DNA from: Shinisaurus crocodilurus
Lineage: Eukaryota; Chordata; Lepidosauria; Squamata; Shinisauridae
DNA: 64,000 nt
Reading direction: 5' to 3'
Assembly: GCA_021292165.1 (NCBI GenBank)
Contig: CM037876.1
Span: 282,446,521-282,510,520, forward strand
Of the stretch, positions 45,300-57,119 are shown piece after piece. The notes beneath the pieces are model-generated. The model did no database searches, had not been told where the DNA came from, and saw only the letters and a list, made by a program, of their open reading frames with translations. Position 1 is the first letter of the stretch, and every line of letters starts with the position of its first letter. A program made the translations under genes and the position numbers.

Positions 45300-46120
45300 C
45301 TCTGCTGGCACGCGATCCATAGGTTGCCAGGGGCACAGAGCTGGAGAGCAGGGAGGCGAAGAGGCTGCTCCTGGCCGCCGCGTGTCGCCCGGCATCCCGC
45401 AGGCCGCCTCCTCTGCCGGGGAAGGGCCGGGGCTCCAAAAGCAGCGCTGGCTGGGCCAACTCCCATGCCCGGCTGGCGGAGAAGAGGGGCCTCTGCAGCC
45501 TCTCGTTCAGGCGCCAGGACGCGCCGCCGCCAGCCCCAGCCCAGGCGAGGAAGCCCCGCCACCCCGCCCAGGCCAGGGCTCCAAAAGCAGTGCCGGCTGG
45601 GCCAACTCCCGTGCCCGGCCAGCAGAGAAGAGGGGCCTCTGCAGCCCCTCTCGTTCAGGCGCCAGGACATGCCGCCGCCGGCCCCAGCCCAGGCGAGGAA
45701 GTCACGCTGCCCCAGCCCGGGCGTTGGTTGGCAGCCTGGGAGAGCCGCAGCCTGGGCGCAGATCCACTTCCCTGTGGGGAGGGAGACAGGTGCCTGGGCC
45801 CGATCTGCAGGCCCACCGCTTCCCTGCTGCGGTCTCCGCCCGGGGCGCACCCCAACCCAGCTTCATCACGGCGCGGCTCGCTCCCCTGCCACCAGCCCAA
45901 GCCAGCCCAGCGGCGCCAGAAGGAGCGGGCAGAGGGAGAGGCCCTGGCGCTCTCTCGCCCGGACGCGCGTGCCCTCGAGCCGCTGCCTTCGCCGTTGGTG
46001 CTCAGCGCGGCTTGCGAAGCTCCCCTGCCTGGCGGCCAGCCACACGAAGCTAAAGCTCCCAGACCTGGCTCGGTGAGTGGAGACGCGGCTGCAGGGCAGC
46101 CCGCTGCTTCCAGCTGCACC
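45300..46120. other. CpG-rich passenger segment inside the hAT element
   Basis: Base composition and CpG density change abruptly from the flanks. GGGCTCCAAAAGCAG and TTCAGGCGCCAGGAC each occur twice, about 146-148 bp apart, showing a tandem duplication. Long open frames exist on both strands, but they overlap each other and reflect low stop-codon frequency. It resembles a captured CpG island or promoter, followed by a possible GTGAGT donor near 46070; this is an inference. Confidence 0.5.
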
Positions 46121-46593
46121 TGTTGGGTTTCCGTCTATCCCACAGCCCAGGGGGAACCATCATAGTAGCTTCTCCCCCCCCCACTGCCTTCTTCCTATCA
46201 GCCTCCCTTTCTCGATATTCCTTCCCTTCCCTTCCCGTGCTCCTCTCCTCTCCTCCCTCCTTTCTCCCCGTTTGAATCGTCTTAATAATTACCTGCCTGA
46301 ATAGTCGCTTCTCCCCCCCCACTGCCTTCTTCCTATCAGCCTCCCCTTCTCAATATTGCTTCCGCACTTTTCTCCGCACCCCAGTCATTTCTTCTTCCTC
46401 TCAAGGCAGCCCAACCCCTGCAGCCAATGCTACTAATATTTTCTTCCCCCCCATAGCGCTTCCTCCTCTTCCCTCCCTTCCCCCCCACCCTTAGTTCTCT
46501 GTAACTAAGTTCTCTTAGTTCCCTCCTAGCCAGCACCGCCTCAGTTGCCTTTTCCCTCTTCTTGCCACACAAAGTCTTGCTTTTTTTTCACTG

Positions 46594-46671
46594 CCCTAAT
46601 CTACCTCACAGGGTTGTTGTGAGGATAAAATGGACAGCAGGAGGATTATGTAAGCTTGGGTTCCTTGCAGG
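46594..46671 (+). repeat. Sauria SINE 3' fragment
   Basis: CCTAATCTACCTCACAGGGT, GTTGTGAGGATAAAATGGA and GGGTTCCTTGCAG match the body of the Sauria copies. The head and tail are missing. It lies inside the hAT element. Confidence 0.85.
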
Positions 46672-47842
46672 TGCTTCATCTGTCTTTTTAAAATACATTT
46701 TGTGTTTTTGTAGACTCCAAGACCTGAACAAAAAAAACCATGAGTACAGCAAAAACATGAGTACAGCAAGTTTGACAAATTATCAGCATGCATGCAAGAG
46801 CAAAAAAATCACATTAATTGTGCAAAAGCATGCCCAATGCAAACTTTTACCTAATGCAGTGTTTGCAGTCCAAGACATAAAGGTTGTTTAAAATGTGTTA
46901 AGCACGTTTAGTTTTCTTGTTTATCTTGCTCATCCTAGTACAGGTTGACTTTTACTTTTACTAATCCAACACCTGTAGAAGCAGGGAAAGGACCCAGAGT
47001 AAAGCTTGCCCCATACAATTTCAGTCTGGCATATAATCATATTACAAGTTGAGAATCCCTTATCCAAAAATACATGCGCCTAATTATTTAAAAAGTTTAT
47101 CTAAATTACCTTCAGGCTATGTGTACAATGTAGTAGTACTATTAAAAAAAATTGAGTTGATGTTTTTTTCAACAAAAAACTGTTTGTATCATTGAAAGCC
47201 CTGTTATTGTGTTTTTCTTTTAAGACAAAAGTTGTTAATTAGTTCGGACAACTGTATGAGTTGTTTTTCTAAAACCAAAACCTCGGTATTCAGGTTTAAT
47301 TGCAGTGTTGGCACTTTGAAATAAATAAGTTGGTTTTGTGTTGCAGTTTGGGCACTCGGGCTCAAAAAGGTTAGCCATCACTGCATTAAGTGGTCAGCCT
47401 GTCTTGGGACATAGTAATTTCAGAAAAGTTGACAATATACTCTGAAGGATGTGAAAAAAATGGCGTCGTGAACAGGAACCCTTTTTTTAGCTCTGTTGTT
47501 TGTTTTAATTTTCTTAATCTTTGGTAGGCTTTTAATGCTTTTGTAATCAAGCACTCTGCAACACTCTGCAATCAAACACTGGAGGGGAGCAGGAATTTTA
47601 AAATAAGATAAGATATTTCCCTGTGGTTTTATCAAGCCAGGTACCCTCATCTGCTTCAGTGCGAAGATACAAGCCTAAGACGGTGAGCTTCTTTGAAAGT
47701 TTATTTGGCCTAGGAAAGGAAAGGGATAAGCAGCTAACAGTGGGAAGGAAGAGAAAGACAGCAATTTTTCTCCTTGAGGCATTTACAAACGCTTTGATCT
47801 GCTCTGCGCTTTGATTTGGGTTGCTGATGTTGTTGTTTTCCA

Positions 47843-48151
47843 TTGATTCCTACTTACAATATGGTGGTGGTTACTAGAAGACAAAAAAAAGGGAAACTGG
47901 ACCAGTTCTTAACCAACCAAAGTAAGCTTTTGAATTATTTTGCTCCGGTTAATGAATCAAAGAAAAAGAAGAAAGGTCCTACTCCAAAATCAAAAGAGAA
48001 ACCAGCCTTGGAAACAAATTTAGAACAGACAACTTTGTACCCACCTGAACACCTGACTCTAATTGATGATTATATTCAGAAGCTTGACAACATACCTCAG
48101 CCCCATGAAGAGCACCCCTCTGCCTTTGATGAAGCTGAGATATTAGATTGA
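47843..48151 (+). pseudogene. LINE ORF1-like N-terminal fragment
   Basis: A 102-codon frame with a basic start (TRRQKKGKLDQFLTNQ), a Lys run (ESKKKKKGPTPKSKEK) and an acidic end. It stops at 48151, and comparable lysine-rich coding traces continue in other frames to about 49600. Its place upstream of the endonuclease suggests ORF1, a nucleic-acid-binding protein. No zinc knuckle or RRM is clear. Confidence 0.5.
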
Positions 48152-49921
48152 TCTAATCTAACTTGGAGCTTCTCAGCTGATTAGTGAAGAAGCTCTTTGA
48201 TGAGCTATCTGCACTTAAACTGACAGTACAGAATTTAATTCCAGCCATTAAACAATTGCTGTACAAGGCCTGGGGAGGGCAACAACAGGCTAATATAAAC
48301 CCAGAGTCCCCCTCCTGTTGCAGCCCATTCCATTAGGGAAGTGCTTGGAATTGATGGTCAAATTGGCTTGCCATAGGGTCTTGCCACCTCAATGAATGAT
48401 CCAAAAAAGAAAAGTGGACATAACAATTTGGACAATCTACCTACAGTGGCCTACTCTTGGAAACTGTAAGAGTGGGAGCAGATTGAAGCATTATAGTGAA
48501 AGTGTTAAGATGAAGAGGTTTAAACCAAAAATGGTTATCAAACAAAAGCAAAATACTATTTCAAAATTGACAAATAAAAGATTTAATTTTTCTAGACTTT
48601 TTGAATTGAAGGACAGAGATGTGAAGGCTTCAAAAGTTAAGAATAAGAAGAGCATAAGTAGGACAAATAAGATAAAGTTGGAATCAAAAAAGCAAATTGC
48701 TGTAAATGGGGCAAAGCTAGTGTTGAGTTTGCCCATCCTTCCCCCAGTATGAGAAAATTCCAGTGCACAGGAAGCCATGCAAGATTTGGTATCACAAGAA
48801 TGTCCTTCCCCTTTGATTCCCAATGGCCTATCCATACAACCCTATATCATTATAAAGAAACAGCAGACCAAGACCTTCCTCTCTCATTCTGATGAAACAA
48901 GCAGGTGGTCCCATATAACTACCCCAAAACACCAGGGCTTCTAACACTGTTTGAGAGGAAGTTCCATCTTCTTCAGATTTTGAAAGAGATGAGAATCAGT
49001 TCTATTGATATAGGGGACATTGAGAGAATGGAGTATCTATTTTATAACTACTGTAATGCCTGAGCAACAATAACATGCGCTAACCATCAGGTTGCAAATA
49101 CCATCAGAGCTCTCTTTTCCAAATTGGACATTGACATGAATCGTCACTTCAGACAACTCCATCCACTCCCTGTGTCCTTCAACTGGCAGTGTCCACCACA
49201 GGGAAGAAAGGCATGCCCTGGTAACTATGTGCCACCAGAATTCCAATCTGGGCCAGTGAAGGAATACTGCCGGATAGGCAAATTGATTGATTTGGATGTC
49301 AAAGAGGAGAACGTAACACAACAGAAGGAGGCAACCAGTAGGCAAGCTCCCTCAATGCTAGGCAGAGCTCTTGTCAATATTATTCAGTGAACTCCTTTGG
49401 AATGTGAAGCCATAAATCATGAAGACACAAGGTATTCTTTGGAAACAAATAAACATAGAGGATTCTTATTGGACAAAGTCCTTCATGATGGGGAACTTCC
49501 CCCAGATTGTATTACATGCCTCGAGGAGGTAGCTTCCTGTATCCCATTTGAAGATGTATCATTGACACAGAAATTTATGCTTACTGATAAGTTGATACCA
49601 TTCCATTAGGCTTTCTGACAAAATGTGGTCATACCGACTTGGATCCCTTAATCAATAGATTGATTTCTTGCTGGGGAAAGGGATGTTAGTGGCATCTTAT
49701 GACGCCTTACCTGAGGAAGACCAACTGGTGATTAAAAGAGTGTGAACCCAGTAAGATGACATCTGTCTTGGCTCCTAAAGCACCCAGAGCATTGTTAAAT
49801 GATGCAGCAAAATCCCCCCCCTTTAAAGCTTTGACAGAGAGACCACTCTGTAGATATAGGTACTAAACCCCTGTCCCCCCTGAGGGTAGGTAAGATATCT
49901 CTAGAGTCCCAAGGAGGGCCA

Positions 49922-50995
49922 CTAAAATTATCATGGAATATTTCAGGGTGGGATAATAAGATGCGGGACTTGGGCTTTTTTGAGTTTCTGTCAGAATTTC
50001 AACTGTTTGGTCTGCAAGAGACATGGACAACAACAATTGAGATACAGGGATTTAGCACATTTTCAGTCCCAGCAAGGAAGGATCAAAATAAAGGGAGGAG
50101 CAGAGGCAGGCTTGTTCTGGGTGTGGCTTCTAGCTTAAATGTAGAAGCCCAAATCATTGAATCTGATCTACCCTACTTCCAAACTATCCTTTTGAAAAAC
50201 CAAAAGGGTTTAAAACTAACTTGCATAAATGCATATATCCCACCAAAAGACTCTAGAGCAGGGCTCTCCGACCTTGGGTCCCCAGATGTTGCTGGACTAC
50301 AGTTCCCAGAATCCCTTGCCATTAGCCATGCTGGCTGGGTATGCTGGGAGCTGTAGGCCAGCAACATCTGGGGACCCAAGGTTTGAGAGCCCTGCTCTAG
50401 AGACTATAATTTGGACATATGGGATACTCTAGAGTCTCATTTGGAATTAATCAACCAACTATTTCCTTTATCTTTAATAATAGTTATAGGAGATCTCAAT
50501 GCTAGAATGGGTGACGAGTACATAATTGCCAGTGCAAGGCTTGGATTGAACCCAGAAGACATTGCCTATCTTTGTTCCAGGAAATCTATGGATAAAATAA
50601 TTAACTCAGCCGGAGTCTGTCTGTTTAAACTAGCCTACAAATTTAGGATGCTTTTTTGTAATGGTACTGCGGAAGATAACTAAGCAGGGAATTTTACATA
50701 CTCCTCCCTAAAAGGCAGGAGTGTTATAGATTATTTTATATGCAATTATGAATGTGCCCCTTACATTAAGAAGTTTACAGTGGGAAACCAACCGGCAAGT
50801 GATCACCAGCCATTGTGTATGGAGTTGGCTGATTTCCAGGACATTTTGAGAGGTCTGGATTATAAGCCCCCTTATGTGCAGAAAGGGAAGCAATGTCTGA
50901 GGTGGTGTCTTGATACCCAGTTAAAAGCAGAGGAGGCTCTCTTCAGTGAACAGATGATGAACCTTAGAAAGAGATTGTTGGGAAGAGACTTCTGA
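49922..50995 (+). pseudogene. LINE endonuclease region, interrupted
   Basis: In one frame the endonuclease signature runs LSWNISGWDN (first strand), FGLQETW (Glu motif), CINAYIPP (loop), then after the inserted element IIVIGDLNARMG (Asp/Asn motif), SVIDYFI and ASDHQPL (His motif). It is cut by the 136-bp hAT element at 50259-50394 and by a TAA at 50681-50683, after which the same frame continues to 50995. Insertion plus one target copy is 144 bp, so the frame is the same on both sides. Confidence 0.8.
50259..50394. mobile_element. Palindromic hAT MITE, 136 bp, inside the LINE
   Basis: The element runs from CAGGGCTCTCCGACCTTGGG to CCCAAGGTTTGAGAGCCCTG. The arms are inverted over about 30 bp (GGTCCCCAGATGTTGCTGG mirrors CCAGCAACATCTGGGGACC). 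A perfect 8-bp duplication CTCTAGAG flanks it (50251-50258, 50395-50402), fitting the nTCTAGAn target preference of hAT elements. A related 72-bp element is at 55622. Confidence 0.92.
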
Positions 50996-51245
50996 CCCAC
51001 TATCCATCTTTCAAGACATAGTCCAACATGTAAGCACTCTTTGAATAATTAATTTGACCTACAAACCAAGTCATCGAGTGATAAGATGGTTTGATGCAGA
51101 ATGTAGATTGGCAAGGCGTGATCTTCATTCACTGTGTAGGCAAGTTAGTTCCAATGTTACCGCCTCAGTAATGAAGCTTGTATTGAGAAACGCCGCCTCT
51201 GCAGAAAACTGCTGAAACGCAAACAAACCTCCTCCTTGGGACCTG

Positions 51246-53200
51246 GTGGCTGGTAAGCTAAAGGAAACTAAATATGGCCTGGGTGCACATATTTTGTCAA
51301 AGACATGGGAGACCCACTTTAAGCAAGTATTTAACTTTGATTCTGACCCAGGCCTGATAGAAAGAACTCTCTCACCCATCTACCTCCATGACATTAAGGA
51401 TACACCTGTTTGGCCCCCAGTATCAACTTCTGAGGTGAAGAGCTTAATATCTCATTTGCGCAGACAGAAAGCCCCTGGGGAAGATATGATCCCCCAGAGA
51501 TGTTCTTGGATAATGTAAACTGGTGGGCTCCTGTACTAGCAAAACTTTTCACTCATCTATGAAATCTGTGTTAACCTTTCTGGCAGACTGCCCAAGGGAT
51601 GGGAACAAAGTATTGTGGTTCCAATTTTCAAGAAAGGGGATAAATCACTTCCAGCCAATTACCATCCAATTAGTCTATTGGATGTTTCTTCTAAACTATA
51701 TACATGCTATCTATTGGACAAGGTTGAAGCTTGGGTAGATAATAACATCATTGGGGATGAACAAGTGGGATTCCGCCATGGGAAGGGTCAGCAAACAAGA
51801 GAAATTGATTCAACTAAAGGGGTAAGACAAGGTTGTCTGTTAGCTCCCTTGCTATTCAATATATATGTGAATGACATCATTGATCAACTTACCGACAAAT
51901 CTAATTTCCCGGTAGCTATTGGCCAGAGGAAACTGAATATACTGCTATATGCTGACGACATGGTCCTTCTATCCCAAACACAAATTGGTATGAGGAGACT
52001 GTTGAAAATATTTGGGGAAGTATGTAGTAAGGAGCAGTTAAATGTAAACTATGCTAAAACAAAAGTTATGGTATTTGGTAATCGGGTAACTCGACATAAA
52101 TGGGTTTTGGATGGTCATATACTGGAACAGGCAAATAGATTTAACTATCTGGGAATCTGTTACGCATATGGTGGGTCATGGAATAGTCACTGGCAAGCAT
52201 TCAAACTAAAAGCTCAAAGTTCATCTCATACAGCATCGAAATTTGCCAGAGTAAAGGGTGGGAGCCTTGTAATGCCAGCTTTAAGAGTTTTTTCTGCCAA
52301 GGTTATTCCTCAGATGACCTTTGGGGCAGAAATCTGGGGTATCCCAGAATCTAGCCAGTTAGAATCAGTACAGAATAGTTTTATTCACATCTTATTGGGA
52401 CTCCCACCAGGAACAGCCTCAGCCTATTTGTGAGCAGAAGTGGGTGTAATGCCAATTTTATACTTTATTTTGAGGACCATCTTTTACTATTTTATAAAAT
52501 TGAAATACACTGTAAACAAATTGGTTAAATTGTGGATCGCAGAGCAGTCACAGTCTTTGTCTCAAAATACCTGGATAGAGAAAAGTAAATCATTATTGTG
52601 GAAATATGGACTCGATCCAAAGGTCCTTTCTGCTGCTGGAATTCCTTCTATTCAATGCAATATTAAAGCGCACCTTCAAGATGTATTTTTTTTTTTAAAG
52701 GATATGGACGCTATCAGCATATCGAGATTTTTCTAACTCCTTCCCTTTTTTGAAATTGCACCATGGGGAAGAGAAGTATTTGTCTGAATGAAATCCACCT
52801 TTTCTTCGCAAGGCATTTACAGCCTTGCATTGTCAGACAATGAAATCCAATTTCATGGAAGGTAGATTCAACAAAATCCTAAAAAATCAGCACCTATGTA
52901 TTTGCAGCAGCCAGTGGGTAGAGGACACCTACATTATATGCTACACTGTAAATTGTATGAAATTCCTAGCAAAAAGTATCTAGAAAGATTTCTACTAGCA
53001 ATTCCTACCCTCAGTGATATGGATAAAATAAAATATCTGCTATCCAGTATGGACAGGTCTGTAATGTTCAACACTGGCAAGCTTGCAGTAAGAGCTGCCC
53101 AGCTTAGACAAGCTTATGAGGCTTTAGATTTCCCTTTTGTGATTGTAGATTGTAATTCCCCCCCCCCCCGTATATGTTGTGTTTTACTCTACTTTTAATT
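51246..53200 (+). pseudogene. LINE reverse transcriptase region, motif A deleted
   Basis: The upstream RT words (LRRQKAPGEDMIP) end at a stop at 51516-51518. From about 51600 a frame with VVPIFKKGDK, ANYHPISLLDVSSKLY, QVGFRHG, GVRQGCLLAPLLFN (motif B) and LLYADDMVLLSQ (motif C) runs to a TGA at 52431. The same frame resumes with AEVGVMP. Only about 15 residues separate QVGF from GVRQG, whereas related RTs have about 75-100 there, so the block with motif A (first catalytic Asp) has been lost without shifting the frame. The C-terminal end at 52896-53160 lies in another frame. Confidence 0.8.
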
Positions 53201-53594
53201 CTATTTATTTGTGTTTGGCTAAAACCTGTATATGGTTTGCCTTTAATAAAATGATATGTGAAAGGCTATTCAAATGACGAAGAGACTTGAACTTTGATAC
53301 CCACCCTTTCCTTACCAAAATAAAAAATATAGCCCCCCCTTATGTTTTTCGATCTGAATAGGTCAGCTAAAAATACAGTCAAACTGAAGTAAAATGCAAG
53401 AGGTACCAGACATTATGGTAATTCTACTTCGGGAAATCTGGATTAAATTACATGCATGCACTCATAGCCACTAACTGTCCAGGTTGCAGCTTTCAGCACT
53501 GACCCCAATGCAATTCATTACAATTTTATCCAAGTTGTAAAAAGAGTTCAGGGCCATGCACATAACGCCACACCCCTTTTATCCACACAATGGT

Positions 53595-53705
53595 ATGGAG
53601 GTTCGTTAGGCTGAGTGATCATCCAATGAGAGGGGATTTAAACCTGGGTCTCCTTGTCATAGTCCAACACTCTAGCCACTACACCACACTATGCTCAGTG
53701 TCAGT
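53595..53705 (-). repeat. Old Sauria-type SINE head
   Basis: Minus-strand copy: TTAAACCTGGGTCTCC, GTCCAACACTCTAGCCACTA and CACCACACT mirror the tRNA-like head of the Sauria SINEs. It is diverged and lacks the tail. Confidence 0.7.
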
Positions 53706-55110
53706 GCCCATGTCTTGCACACAGTCACATTTATGGGAAGCCTCTAGTAATGCTTCCTTCTTTGTCTCCACCTCCAACTCACTCACTAGAGAAAATAAGA
53801 GAGGGCATCATTGCCATCTCTCTCCAACTAAATATTTAGCTTTGGAAACATAGAAATTTTGAATAGTTGGGTGTAGGAGGAGTGGGAAGGAAAGTAACTA
53901 GGAACACAGTGGTAGAACCACAGCCATACAAGTGTGGTGGTACTACTAATACACAATGCTGTATTGGGAGGAGGCACAAAGTGCAGTTGATTTAACTTAG
54001 CTCATATGTATAGCCCAGCAGCTACTCTCACGGCCACTGTCCACTGGATATCACAGAGCAGGGCTCCCAATGGCTGTGACATAGTGCAGGCAAGTTGCAG
54101 GGTATTAAGGGAAAGACAGGTAGAATTAAGCAGATGCACTGTCCATAGAAAACCATTGCCTTCCCAATCCCTTATTTGCTTCCTTCATATTATGCTCTAA
54201 AAGGTGTGAGATCTGACTGGATGCCTAGGAGATATGGATGGGGGGGGGGAGAGAGAGAATGCAACACAGTTGTGCTGATAGGCAAGACGCGTTGAGAGCC
54301 CATCATAAAAGCCATAACTACAGATTGGAGAGACTCTCCATGCCTATTCACCCCCATTATGCCAATATGTGCATGGAGAGGTAGAGGGCATAATTGCAGC
54401 CTTGTCTTCAACGTGTTTCATTCTAGAGGCACAAGGTAGGATGATCAAAGTAACTGATCTTCCCCTCACCCCAGCTTCCCTTTCACCTTTGCTTTCTCCT
54501 GTAGGAAACGGGCAAGGTCAAGGATGAAAGCCTAACATTTCTCTCCTAAAATAGGAAGGACTGTACTGCCACCTGCTTCCTAAATGTGCCTCCACTTCCC
54601 AGAGCCTGCATGTATGTGTGGGGTGGGTGGATGGGTGGGTGACAACAACCACTTCTATGGTTGTGAAGGCACACCGGGGCTGGGTTGGTTACTTGAGGGG
54701 AAAAAATTAGACAAAACACTCTCCTTCACCATGCAAGAACCCAGAGCAGAAAGAATGTGAACCATCAAAGAGGACAGTGAGGCTGTGACAAACACAGTCC
54801 TCGTCTACCATTTAGGGGGATTTTAATCCCTTTAGGGGACTTAATTTGGGAATAAATACTTTTGCATACTTTGGGGCTCCTCTGGATATGAAGAAACAAG
54901 TGGTTTGTTTGCTGGTAGCCCCGTATTGCTTCCAAACCAATCAACACAGGCCCACTGATTTTGCTGTAGGGAATGATAAATAATTGTATTTCCTGCCCAT
55001 AACTTACTTACATTAAAATAAAATGAAAATACATTTGATGTATGTTGCCCATACACAATACATAGTTTATTTGGAACATTACTCTTGGAGTAGGAATAAA
55101 TCATCTAATG
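53706..55110. other. Intron, no recognised element
   Basis: Ordinary intronic sequence with a G-run and (GA)n at 54240-54258 and a short GGGTGGAT repeat near 54620-54640. No further element was recognised. Confidence 0.4.
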
Positions 55111-55240
55111 CAGCGTTGCCCAACCTGGTGTCCTCCAGATGTTCTGAACTACAACACACAGCATTCCTAACCACTGACCACGCTGGCTGGGGCTGATAGG
55201 AGTTGAAAACATCTGGAAGGCACCAGGTTGGGGAAGGTTG
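55111..55240. mobile_element. Small hAT-type MITE, 130 bp
   Basis: The ends CAGCGTTGCCCAACCTGGTG and CACCAGGTTGGGGAAGGTTG are imperfect inverted copies. ATCTAATG (55103-55110) and ATCTAATA (55241-55248) form an 8-bp duplication with one mismatch. The core has TCCAGATGTT / AACATCTGGA, as in the element at 50259. Confidence 0.85.
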
Positions 55241-55621
55241 ATCTAATATAATATCCCATAAGGCAACTGCCTAATACCATGTGGAAAGGTCTAAGTACCA
55301 CAAGAACACAAGTCATAGCTTACACATATGCATCCAATATCTTTTGGAAAGAAATATCTGTTAAGTGATTCCCACTGCTCCAGTTCAGACTGCCAAATGC
55401 CCACATATGTTTGGGCAATTGGGAGCACCCCGTGAGTTTATGTACCACTTCCCCCTCACTTTCCTAGTTACCATTAACTATGGTCCAGCATTATGTTTGC
55501 AGTAGTGTAACCTTAGTTACCACTACCCATTATTAGTTCATAAATCAGAAGCTGAAAACAGCTTCTAATCCTGGTTTCAGTTTCCAATTTAAAAGCTAGC
55601 TATGGATAGCATTAACTATAG

Positions 55622-55693
55622 CAGTGAGCTGGCTGGGGCATGCTGGGAGTTGTAGGCCAGAAACATCTGGGGACCCAAGGTTGGAGGACACTG
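55622..55693. mobile_element. 72-bp internally deleted hAT MITE
   Basis: It runs from CAGTGAGCTGGCTGGGGC to GGACCCAAGGTTGGAGGACACTG. The right part matches the right half of the element at 50259 (GGGAGTTGTAGGCCAG...ACATCTGGGGACCCAAGG). The perfect 8-bp duplication AACTATAG flanks it (55614-55621 and 55694-55701). Only five bases of inverted terminus (CAGTG/CACTG) remain at the left. Confidence 0.85.
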
Positions 55694-55896
55694 AACTATA
55701 GTTATGCCAATTCAGACAGCATGCTGCATCACATTTATATTTACCAGGGAAGGAAGGGGGGAATTAGCACAGTAGAAGAGGAGGGAGGGGCAAGCAAGGA
55801 AGGGGAGGAATACATGAGCTTGTAAGGTGCTCCAAGTCATTAAACTGCGGCTTAGCTATCAAGCAGCATCACATTTGAAACGGACCTATGCCAATT

Positions 55897-56278
55897 CTAG
55901 GGAGGATGGGGGAGAATTTAGTGTGATCTGCATTTGTAGGTGAACCGACCTAATTCGCACTTCTATGCAGATGAGAACGCAGATATCGTTCAAACTGCAT
56001 AGGTCTCAGAATTTTGCAGTGCAGTTCTCAGCTCAAACATTGTATACAGAAATACATGTATTAGAAGAAAGCTGAACACAAAAATACGTCTATTAGAGAA
56101 TGTTACATACAAAATGCATCCGTTGAGGGAAATTGCACATGAAAATGAAAGCAAATTTTCATGCGTGGGTTTTTTTTTCCCCATTGCAAACTGATGGTGA
56201 AATTGGACAGAATGAACTTATGATTGAATACATGCAAAACTGACATAGCCCAGAAATATGCTGATTCGTCCATCCCTA
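55897..56278. mobile_element. Possible MITE with TAGGGATGG-type ends
   Basis: The left end CTAGGGAGGATGG and the right end CCATCCCTAG are inverted copies, and the interior is AT-rich without coding capacity. Ends of the same type occur singly at about 12811 and 43434. The superfamily is not assigned. Confidence 0.5.
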
Positions 56279-57119
56279 GGAATACACAGTACCAAGCAAG
56301 ACAGACAGCCATCTTTTAGTGACTCACAATCATACAGTCCCACTCAATTACCACCTCCTTCATTTAATTTAAAAACTATACACTTTGTTCTTTCACTCCT
56401 AAAGCTTCTTCAAATTATGTAAAAGTCAACAATGAGCTTATTTTCAGTTCAGTTGACTCCAAGATGATGGAAAGGAAACAGATTAAATCAGTGACAACCA
56501 CTGATACTTGGAATTCTTATGAATACAAATAGCCTATGAAGGTTAATGAGGTTCAACATGCGCTTAAAAGAACAGAATGAATGTATTTTGTATGTACAGT
56601 ACATCCTCCAATTTAAGGTCTAGGTAACTTTTGAAAGGTACATTAGTGCAAGCTAAATTAACTTTTTTATTGTCAATTGCAAAATATCTCTCTATTCTTC
56701 CCTCAATCAAGTATCACACAGTTGCCTTGTATAGTTCAATAGAAGTTCACACAGCAATATAAAGCAAAGTTAGTACCTCTCCAAAAGTATCAATGTTCAT
56801 TTTGTAAAGAATACAGAATATAACTAAAATGCACAGATGCCTGACCCCTCTCTGCAAAATTGCTGCAAAGGGTTAAAAAAAAACTTTGCATCCAGCACCC
56901 AAGCCCGCACATACAAGAAACTGTGCTCGATCAAGTCCTGGTTTGTTAACCAACATTAAGCCAGAATTCCCCAGTTCAGATGTAACAGGGAACTCTGGCT
57001 TAATACAACCCAGGATTTTCACATTAAAGCTGAAGTGCGGGAGGTGGAGGGGAGCGGGGAGGGGAAGAGTGCTCAGTCCGAACACTTGTTTCTAGCTTCT
57101 TAAGTTATGGTTTATGATG
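56279..57119. other. Intron, no recognised element
   Basis: Intronic sequence. An imperfect inverted pair lies at 56955-57012 (AAGCCAGAATTCCC / GGGAACTCTGGCTT), possibly an old MITE remnant. Confidence 0.4.

Larger units (their letters stand above)
45249..47383. mobile_element. 2.1-kb non-autonomous hAT element with CpG-rich core
   Basis: The left end CAGTGATGGCGAACCTATGG and the right end AGGTTAGCCATCACTG form inverted termini of about 16 bp with one mismatch. A perfect 8-bp duplication CATTAAGT flanks the element (45241-45248 and 47384-47391), which defines a hAT-type insertion. There is no transposase frame. The left 850 bp is strongly GC- and CpG-rich and includes two tandem units of about 147 bp, a pyrimidine-rich stretch lies at 46150-46560, a Sauria SINE piece at 46594-46671, and the rest is AT-rich. 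Confidence 0.85.
47580..53270 (+). mobile_element. Decayed non-LTR retrotransposon (R4/Vingi-like, clade uncertain)
   Basis: The plus strand carries a lysine-rich ORF1-like start (47843-48151 and scattered pieces to 49610), an endonuclease region (49922-50990) and an RT region (51246-53200). It ends in a short 3' UTR with AATAAAATG at about 53250. Many stops, one hAT insertion and an internal RT deletion show it is dead. The clade is not certain: the RT and C-terminal words (HYMLHCKLYE-type) resemble R4/Dong or Vingi elements more than L1, L2 or CR1. The 5' boundary is approximate. Confidence 0.75.

Noticed and set aside
45265..46165. Long overlapping open frames (up to 262 codons) on both strands
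   Set aside because: They overlap in several frames within a CpG-rich tandem duplication, have biased Pro/Ala/Gly/Arg composition and no domain. They lie inside a hAT element.
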